Positions 58,279-64,000 of a DNA stretch of 64,000 nt are shown piece by piece. The notes beneath the pieces were generated by a model that searched no databases, was not told the DNA's origin, and was given only the letters and a program-made list of their open reading frames with translations. This stretch comes from Streptomyces smaragdinus. Lineage in GTDB: Bacteria; Actinomycetota; Actinomycetes; Streptomycetales; Streptomycetaceae. Location: NCBI RefSeq assembly GCF_009604385.1, contig NZ_WEGJ01000027.1, positions 26,537 to 90,536 of the forward strand. The letters are read 5' to 3'. A program made the position numbers and the translations under genes. The first letter of the stretch is position 1; each line of letters starts with the position of its first letter.

Positions 58279-59454
58279 TCACCCCTCCAGCGGCGGGGTG
58301 TAGAACACCGTGCCGGCGCAGGTGGCCGGGACCGTCACCGTCGCGGTCCGGCCGCCGCCCTCCGGGGTGTGCGTGATCGCGACCTCGGTGGTCTCGGGCG
58401 GCGGCGGGGTGCCGTCGTTCGCGCCGCCCGTGTCGGTGACCATCAGCTGCGTGGTGGTGTTCGACAGCACCTCGCCGGTATCGCCGGTCGGGGTGTTGGT
58501 GTCCGTCCCCTCCGTCGGGCCCGGGGCGGGGGTGTCGGGGCCCGTCGCCGGGCAGGTCTCGGCGGCCTCGGGGGCGGGGACGAAGGCAAAGGCCAGCACG
58601 TACGCCTCGCCGGCGGCCAGCGTGATCGGCTCCGGCTCCGGCGCCACGGCGGGCAGCAGGCCGGAGGCGACGTCGCCGTCCGTGTGCTGCGCCGTGTCGA
58701 TCCTCGCGTCAGCCGCGACGGTCCGTACGCTGCCGGCGCCCGCGACGGAGCAGGGGGCGGAGGAGGCGTTCGCCATCTTGATCTGGCCGGTGACGTTCCC
58801 CCGGCTGTCCGGCGGGGACGTCGTGGCGCTCTCCTCGACGAGGTCGCCGGCCTTGCAGGGCGGGGCGGAGACCGGCTTCGTACCGTTCGGGCCGCCGCCC
58901 GAGCCGGTGCCGTCGGTGCCGTCGTGGGGGCCCTGGGTGGCCTCGCCCTGTTCGCCGCCGCCGTGCGTGGAGTCCCCGCCGCCGACCTCGCCGGAGGTCC
59001 CGCCGTCGGGGCTCTCGCCGCTCTCCGGCGTCGCGGGGCTGCTGGCCACCGCCAGCGGCCGGCCGCCGTCGCCGCCGATCCCGCCGGTGCGCAGCAGCGC
59101 GGGCACCGAGGCGACCGCCAGCACCAGCAGCGCCGCGGCGCCCACCATCAGCTGCCGCCGCCGGGCCCGCCGCGCGGGTACGGCGTAGCGCAGATGGTCC
59201 AGGACGCCCTCCCGGGGCGCCAGATCGTCCACCGCGCCGTGCAGCAGGGCACGCAGCGCGTCCTCCTCGCCCCCGGCGGGAAGGCCGGTCAGCGTGACCA
59301 GCGCCGCGGTGTCCTCGTCCTCCCCGGAGCGGGGCGCGGACGCGAAGAGCTGGTCCCGCCAGGCGGACGACTGCCCGGCCCCGGAGGAATCGGGGGCGAA
59401 GGCGTTCGACCCGTCCCCATACCCGGGGATGTCCGGTTTCTTGCGCTCACTCAT
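58279..59454 (-). CDS. Membrane protein downstream of ECF sigma factor
   Basis: 391 aa. About 98 cytoplasmic residues, one transmembrane helix (LMVGAAALLVLAVASVPALL), a Gly/Ser/Asp-rich linker and an extracytoplasmic beta domain with cysteines (APPCKAG, SAPCSV, AETCPAT, PATCAG). Position right after, and coupled to, the sigma gene (ATGA) suggests an anti-sigma or sensor role, but no zinc anti-sigma motif is visible. Confidence 0.75.
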   Translation of the reverse strand: MSERKKPDIPGYGDGSNAFAPDSSGAGQSSAWRDQLFASAPRSGEDEDTAALVTLTGLPAGGEEDALRALLHGAVDDLAPREGVLDHLRYAVPARRARRRQLMVGAAALLVLAVASVPALLRTGGIGGDGGRPLAVASSPATPESGESPDGGTSGEVGGGDSTHGGGEQGEATQGPHDGTDGTGSGGGPNGTKPVSAPPCKAGDLVEESATTSPPDSRGNVTGQIKMANASSAPCSVAGAGSVRTVAADARIDTAQHTDGDVASGLLPAVAPEPEPITLAAGEAYVLAFAFVPAPEAAETCPATGPDTPAPGPTEGTDTNTPTGDTGEVLSNTTTQLMVTDTGGANDGTPPPPETTEVAITHTPEGGGRTATVTVPATCAGTVFYTPPLEG

Positions 59455-60128
59455 GATGCCGGGGCTCCCATCGCGACTCGCAGCGCCGCTATCCCCCGTG
59501 ATCCGTACGCCTTCACCGAGCCCAGGGAGATGCCGAGCGCCTCGGCGACCTGGGCCTCGGTCATGTCCGCGAAGTACCGCAGCGACAGAACCTCACGCTG
59601 CCGGCGCTGCAACCCGCGCATCGCCTTGATCAATTGGTCCCGCTCCAGCTGCTCGTACGCCCCCTCCTCGGCGCTCGCCATGTCGGGCATCGGCTTCGAG
59701 AGGAGCTTCAGCCCGATGATCCGGCGGCGCAGCGCCGAGCGGGAGAGATTGACTACGGTCTGCCGCAGGTAGGCGAGGGTCTTCTCCGGCTCCCGCACCC
59801 GCTTGCGGGCGGAGTGTACGCGGATGAACGCCTCCTGCACGACGTCCTCGCACGAGGCGGTGTCGTCCAGGAGCAGGGCGGCCAGGCCCAGCAGCGACCG
59901 GTAGTGCAGCCGGTAGGTCTCGGTCAGATGGTCGACCGTGGTGCCCTCCGCCGCGGCATCCGCATCCACGGCCGCCGTGCTCGCCGGAGCCGCCGCGGCC
60001 GAGCCCGCGGGCCAGGGCGCGATCACCGGCATGCCCTCGAGGACGCGCGGACGGCGCCGCGGGCGCAGCCCGGGGCGGTCCGGGAGGGTCGCGATAGAGA
60101 ATGCTTCTGCCACGCCTGTTGGACGCAC
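59451..60128 (-). CDS. ECF RNA polymerase sigma factor
   Basis: 225 aa from GTG 60128; a later ATG (60032) would remove 32 basic residues. Region 2 (LLGLAALLLDDTASCEDVVQ, EAFIRVHSARKRV) and region 4 HTH (LSLRYFADMTEAQVAEALG, ISLGSVKAYGSRGIAALR) of the SigE-like ECF type. Co-transcribed with the membrane protein downstream; position next to ask matches S. coelicolor as I recall it. Confidence 0.9.
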   Translation of the reverse strand: MRPTGVAEAFSIATLPDRPGLRPRRRPRVLEGMPVIAPWPAGSAAAAPASTAAVDADAAAEGTTVDHLTETYRLHYRSLLGLAALLLDDTASCEDVVQEAFIRVHSARKRVREPEKTLAYLRQTVVNLSRSALRRRIIGLKLLSKPMPDMASAEEGAYEQLERDQLIKAMRGLQRRQREVLSLRYFADMTEAQVAEALGISLGSVKAYGSRGIAALRVAMGAPAS

Positions 60129-60506
60129 TCCGCCCCGGCAGGGTTGTACGTGCCGGGCACCAATCTCGGCGCGGCGTACCTCACCCTCATGCGACCCAAT
60201 TCTTTCCGCCCCCAGTGATCCGACGACCGCCTTCGCTGGGCACAGTCAAAGACGTCCCCGCCGACGCGTCGGTTGCGGCCGGGACAGGGACTGCATCGTC
60301 GGTCGAAACATATGCCGACTACAAGTTGTCTAGTCCAACATTTCCATCACATCTCCCACACATATGGCGGGAGATCACGGGCAATCACCCAGCAACCAGA
60401 CATCATCACCGGTCAAGTTTCGGCAATCCGATACGGATTGTTTGGTTCCGGAGATCCTTGATCCGTTTCCTCGCGCGAAGACCGCCCGGCCCCGGGAACG
60501 GCGAAA
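60129..60506. other. Gene-free region upstream of sigma gene
   Basis: 378 bp, less GC-rich than its surroundings (for example 60300-60450). It should hold the sigma-gene promoter. I see no credible ORF and no clear boxes. Confidence 0.4.
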
Positions 60507-60534
60507 GGGGCCCGGAACGTACGTCCCGGACCCC
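60507..60534 (-). terminator. Terminator after ask
   Basis: 14-bp arms with two imperfect pairs (60507-60520, 60521-60534), 14 bp past the ask stop. Confidence 0.65.
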
Positions 60535-60548
60535 TCGGCGTCGTCGCG

Positions 60549-61823
60549 TCAGCGGCCGGTGCCCCCGTACACCACGGCCTCGTCGCTCTCGCTGTCCAGC
60601 CCGAACGCCGTGTGCACCGCGCGCACCGCGTCCTTGACCTCGTCCTCGCGCGTGACCACCGAGATCCGGATCTCGGACGTCGAGATCAGCTCGATATTCA
60701 CCGCGGCGTTCGACAGCGCCTCGAAGAAGGTCGCCGTCACACCCGGGTTCGTCCGCATGCCCGCGCCGACCAGGGAGATCTTCGCGATCTGGTCGTCGTA
60801 GCGCAGCGACTCGAAGCCGATGCCCGGCTGCGCCTTCGTCAGCGCCTCCATCGCCCGGTGGCCGTCCGTCTTCGGCAGCGTGAAGGAGATGTCCGTCAGA
60901 CCCGTGGCGGCGGCGGAGACGTTCTGCACCACCATGTCGATGTTGATCTCCGCGTCCGCGATCGCGCGGAAGATCATCGCCGCCTCGCCCGGCTTGTCGG
61001 GCACGCCGACGACCGTGATCTTCGCCTCGGCCGTGTCGTGCGCCACCCCGGAGATGATCGCCTGTTCCATGCCTGCTTCTTCTCCTTCGGACCTGTTGCG
61101 CACCCACGTGCCCTGGTGCCCCGAGAAGGAGGAGCGGACGTGGATGGGCATGTTGTAGCGGCGGGCGTACTCCACGCAGCGGCCCAGCAGCACCTTCGTA
61201 CCGCTGGTGGCCAGCTCGAGCATGTCCTCGAACGGGATCTCGTCGATCTTGCGGGCCTTCTTCACGACCCGCGGGTCGGCGGTGAAGACCCCGTCGACGT
61301 CCGTGTAGATCTCGCAGACCTCGGCGTTCAGCGCGACGGCCAGCGCCACCGCGGTGGTGTCGGAGCCGCCGCGGCCGAGCGTGGTGATGTCCTTCGTCGA
61401 CTGCGACACGCCCTGGAAGCCGGCCACGATCGCGACCGCCCCCTTGTCGACGGCCTCCTGGATCCGGCCCGGGGTGACGTCGATGATCCGCGCCTTGTTG
61501 TGCACGGAGTCGGTGATCACGCCGGCCTGGCTGCCGGTGAAGGAGAGTGCGTCATGGCCGAGGTTCTTGATCGCCATGGCCAGCAGGGCCATGGAGATCC
61601 GCTCCCCGGCGGTCAGCAGCATGTCGAACTCACGGCCGGCGGGGATCGGGGATACCTTCTTGGCGAGATCGATCAGCTCGTCCGTCGTATCGCCCATCGC
61701 GGAGACCACGACGACCACCTGGTGGCCGTTCTTCTTGGCTTCCACGATCCGCTTGGCGACGCGCTTGATGCCGTCGGCATCCGCGACGGACGAGCCGCCG
61801 TACTTCTGCACGACAAGGCCCAC
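60549..61823 (-). CDS. ask: Aspartokinase, alpha with internal beta-subunit start
   Basis: 424 aa from GTG 61823 (AGGAG upstream). Kinase domain VVQKYGGSSVADADG and GRGGSDTTAVALA, then two ACT domains (ITVVGVPDKPGEAAMIFRAI; ISLVGAGMRTNPGV). Phosphorylates aspartate in the Lys/Thr/Met pathway, with feedback through the ACT domains. An in-frame ATG at 61070 has AGGAG 11 nt upstream and would give a 173-aa beta subunit, as in alpha2beta2 actinobacterial enzymes. In S. coelicolor an aspartate semialdehyde dehydrogenase gene is next to ask; here a sigma gene follows. Confidence 0.96.
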   Translation of the reverse strand: MGLVVQKYGGSSVADADGIKRVAKRIVEAKKNGHQVVVVVSAMGDTTDELIDLAKKVSPIPAGREFDMLLTAGERISMALLAMAIKNLGHDALSFTGSQAGVITDSVHNKARIIDVTPGRIQEAVDKGAVAIVAGFQGVSQSTKDITTLGRGGSDTTAVALAVALNAEVCEIYTDVDGVFTADPRVVKKARKIDEIPFEDMLELATSGTKVLLGRCVEYARRYNMPIHVRSSFSGHQGTWVRNRSEGEEAGMEQAIISGVAHDTAEAKITVVGVPDKPGEAAMIFRAIADAEINIDMVVQNVSAAATGLTDISFTLPKTDGHRAMEALTKAQPGIGFESLRYDDQIAKISLVGAGMRTNPGVTATFFEALSNAAVNIELISTSEIRISVVTREDEVKDAVRAVHTAFGLDSESDEAVVYGGTGR

Positions 61824-61961
61824 GTGCGCTCCTAGCAAAGGTCGGGTCGGTCGGCTCAGTCTACTGACGCCGTGAGCGCTGGATCGGCTCAGCAGCGCTC
61901 CCTTCCCACCAGGTGAGACACGCACACAAGAAGGTGGGCGACGTCACACGACCGGGCGACC

Positions 61962-62624
61962 TCAGACCGTACGCAGCCCCAGCGGCTCGGCGATCTCCGC
62001 GACCATCACCCGGCCCGCCTCCTCCTCCAGCTCACCGTCGTCCAGCGAGGCGTCGGTGTCCGTGTCGAGGCCGTCGAGCTCGCCGAGCGGCTGGTCCAGC
62101 CGGACGTGCGCGACCAGCGACTGCAGCGCCCGCAGGGCCGCACTGGCGGTCGTCCCCCAGTTCGACAGGTACGAGAACTGCCACCACCACAGCGCCTCGC
62201 TGACCCGGCCCTCCCGGTAGTGCGCCAGCCCGTGCCGCAGATCGGTGACGATGTCGGCGAGGTCGTCGGAGATCCGGGAGGCCACCGGCGCCTTGCGCGG
62301 CTCGTACGGGTCGAAGACCTCGGAGTAGACGTCGACCGGCTTCAGCAGCTGCGCGAACCGCTCCCGCAGCTCGTCCAGATCCGGCTCAGGGCCGGTGTCC
62401 GGCTCGTAGCGCTCGTCCGGTACGAAGTCCTCGTGCGCCCCCAGCCGGCCGCCGGCCAGCAGCAGCTGCGAGACCTCCAGCAGCAGGAACGGCACCGCGG
62501 ACGCCGGCTCGTCACCCTTGGCGACCTCGGTCACCGCGACGATGAAACTCTCGACCGAGTCGGCGATCTGCACGGCGAAGCTGTCGGGGTCCTGGTCGGA
62601 CTGGTGGAGTGTGGCATCAGACAT
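61962..62624 (-). CDS. DUF5063 protein
   Basis: 220 aa. Acidic helical protein with FAVQIADSVESFIVAVTEVA, YEPDTGPEPDLDEL and WWWQFSYLSNWGTTASAALRAL (partly shown), the DUF5063 pattern in the ask-recR neighbourhood of actinobacteria. Overlaps the recR end by 8 bp. Role unknown. Confidence 0.87.
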   Translation of the reverse strand: MSDATLHQSDQDPDSFAVQIADSVESFIVAVTEVAKGDEPASAVPFLLLEVSQLLLAGGRLGAHEDFVPDERYEPDTGPEPDLDELRERFAQLLKPVDVYSEVFDPYEPRKAPVASRISDDLADIVTDLRHGLAHYREGRVSEALWWWQFSYLSNWGTTASAALRALQSLVAHVRLDQPLGELDGLDTDTDASLDDGELEEEAGRVMVAEIAEPLGLRTV

Positions 62625-63216
62625 CGAGCAAGCGCCTCCCTTCGAAGGCCCGCCCCAGCGTGACCTCGTCGGCATATTCGAGGTCTCCCCCCACGGGAAG
62701 ACCGCTGGCCAGCCGCGTCACCTTCAGACCCATGGGCTTGACCATGCGGGCCAGATAGGTGGCGGTGGCTTCTCCCTCAAGATTCGGGTCGGTGGCCAGG
62801 ATCAGCTCCGTGACGGTGCCGTCCGCGAGCCGGGCCAGCAGCTCCCGTATCCGCAGGTCGTCCGGGCCCACGCCCTCGATCGGGCTGATCGCCCCGCCGA
62901 GCACGTGATACCGGCCGCGGAACTCACGGGTGCGCTCGACGGCCACCACGTCCTTGGGCTCCTCGACCACGCACAGCACTGCGGGATCGCGGCGGGGGTC
63001 GGCGCAGATCCGGCACCGCTCCTCCTGCGCCACGTTGCCGCAGACGGCGCAGAACCGGACCTTCTCCTTGACCTCCGTCAGGGCGTGGGCCAGCCGGCGC
63101 ACGTCCGCGGGCTCGGACTGCAGGATGTGGAAGGCGATGCGCTGCGCACTCTTCGGACCGACGCCGGGCAGTCTGCCCAGTTCGTCGATGAGGTCCTGCA
63201 CGACGCCTTCGTACAC
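62617..63216 (-). CDS. recR: Recombination protein RecR
   Basis: 199 aa from GTG 63216. Helix-hairpin-helix LGRLPGVGPKSAQRIAFHIL, four-Cys zinc finger CAVCGNVAQEERCRIC, Toprim domain (LCVVEEPKDVVAVE) and C-terminal Walker-B-like motif. Acts with RecF/RecO in gap repair. Confidence 0.97.
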   Translation of the reverse strand: MYEGVVQDLIDELGRLPGVGPKSAQRIAFHILQSEPADVRRLAHALTEVKEKVRFCAVCGNVAQEERCRICADPRRDPAVLCVVEEPKDVVAVERTREFRGRYHVLGGAISPIEGVGPDDLRIRELLARLADGTVTELILATDPNLEGEATATYLARMVKPMGLKVTRLASGLPVGGDLEYADEVTLGRAFEGRRLLDV

Positions 63217-63347
63217 GGCTGCTGCTCCCTGGTGTGACGCCCTCGCTCAAACGGCTGGGGCTCAACGCTAGTTGGTACCGGCGGGTTTTCCCGGTGTCCG
63301 GCGGTCCCGGTTGACAAACGTCCGGCGGGTCCGGGATGTCCCCGCTC

Positions 63348-63686
63348 TCAGAACGGCAGGCCCGGGAGGCCGCCGCCGAGGCCCTGGGCGAGCGGGCCGA
63401 GCTTCTGCTGGGCCAGCTGCTGGGCCGCGGCGTTCGCGTCGCGCACGGCGGCCACGACCAGGTCGGCCAGCGTCTCCGTGTCCTCGGGGTCCACGGCCTT
63501 CGGGTCGATCACCAGGGCCTTCAGCTCCCCGGATCCGGTGACCGTGGCCTTGACGAGGCCGCCGCCGGCGCTGCCCTCGACGGGGGTCTCGGCGAGCTCC
63601 TGCTGCGCGGCTACGAGGTCCTGCTGCATCTTCTGGGCCTGCTGCAGCAGCTGCTGCATATCGGGCTGCCCACCACCGGGAAACAC
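63348..63686 (-). CDS. ybaB: YbaB/EbfC nucleoid-associated protein
   Basis: 112 aa from GTG 63686. Gln-rich helix (MQQLLQQAQKMQQDLVAAQQ), beta-hairpin GLVKATVTGSGELKALVID and a helix ending in a Gly/Leu-rich tail. DNA-binding dimer, encoded next to recR as usual. Confidence 0.93.
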   Translation of the reverse strand: MFPGGGQPDMQQLLQQAQKMQQDLVAAQQELAETPVEGSAGGGLVKATVTGSGELKALVIDPKAVDPEDTETLADLVVAAVRDANAAAQQLAQQKLGPLAQGLGGGLPGLPF

Positions 63687-63809
63687 GGCTGGTCGCTCCT
63701 GCCTTCGACTGCGTCGGTCCGGCTGCGCGCCGGTACTGCGAGCCTACGTGGTCCCGCGCGCCGCCGCTCTACGCCGTACGGAGGACACCTGGGGGGCCGT
63801 GAGAAGGAG

Positions 63810-64000
63810 TCAGTTGTGCGGGATCTCCTCTATCACCGTGGCCCCGAGCTCGCGGACGATCAGGTCGTGTCCGGAGAGGGCGGAGTCGTCGAGGTCGGGG
63901 TCGTCGTCCTCGGGGATGTCCTCCGTCCGCGGCCCAGCCGGCGGGCGTCCAGGGCCGCTGGTACTCGGCGTTGACCGCGGCGGCCATCAGATCCACCGCG
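63810..64000 (-). pseudogene. 3' end of probable dnaX (DNA pol III gamma/tau), frameshifted
   Basis: The end reads DLIVRELGATVIEEIPHN and stop (63810-63812), preceded by a very acidic EDIPEDDDPDLDDS, like actinobacterial DnaX C-termini. Upstream, VDLMAAAVNAEYQRPWTPAG continues in another frame; the two join if one G near 63920-63926 is removed. Either a sequencing/assembly indel or a real frameshift at the extreme C-terminus. Position before ybaB-recR supports dnaX. Only this end is in the window. Confidence 0.5.

Overview
The window is chromosomal DNA of a Streptomyces or close relative. It is very GC-rich and carries WblA, a conservon (cvn), heavily GC-biased third codon positions and many GTG starts. 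From memory, the flanks follow Streptomyces coelicolor order: ArsA-like ATPases-wblA-penicillin-binding protein on the left (about 1-6.1 kb), and ECF sigma-ask-DUF5063-recR-ybaB on the right (about 58-64 kb). I could not check this by alignment.

From 6.17 to 27.98 kb the core order is broken by a 21.8-kb integrated actinomycete integrative and conjugative element (AICE, pSAM2-like). It sits in tRNA-Pro(CGG), with 43-bp identical att repeats at 6170-6212 and 27937-27979. Most of its genes read leftward. From the left they are: an integrase with an embedded LacI-type helix-turn-helix, xis with a 20-aa upstream ORF, an array of ATGACGCA iterons (candidate origin), an ATPase plus prim-pol replication pair, small accessory genes (ASCH, DUF4326, membrane proteins), an FtsK-type Tra translocase, a cytosine methyltransferase, a DUF2637 protein and a run of small genes. 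Regulators lie near attR: an XRE protein and Nudix protein on the plus strand, then an HD protein and a tandem-winged-helix GntR protein.

The most unusual signal is in the AICE. At least seven gaps between co-directional genes carry a conserved structured module resembling the acceptor/T-arm half of a tRNA: a 7-bp stem, a 5-6-bp arm with a 7-nt loop, and a 15-30-nt linker in place of the D and anticodon arms. Compensatory base changes support an RNA fold. Two further gaps carry a second, two-hairpin family. Together these fill every gap of the 20.4-23.8 kb operon segment.

From 28 to 37 kb lies a mixed accessory/core stretch: a beta-family protein, an RHH/PIN toxin-antitoxin pair, an AraC regulator divergent from an aldo-keto reductase, an SMI1/KNR4 protein, an XRE-DUF397 pair, and a DUF302/CxxC gene group with three CsoR/CstR-like palindromes, followed by arylamine N-acetyltransferase. 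A complete conservon cvnABCDE (37.3-41.0 kb) ends in an atypical P450. Next come a rhodanese, a GlxA-type regulator, an SH3-like secreted protein and a GGCT-like protein. A giant 11.2-kb secreted-protein gene (44.0-55.2 kb) has a choice-of-anchor-A head and 31 SpaA/CnaB-type repeats, 30 of them exactly 108 aa. The right end carries an S9 peptidase, SURF1, an ECF sigma factor with a membrane partner, aspartokinase, DUF5063, recR, ybaB and the frameshifted 3' end of a probable dnaX.
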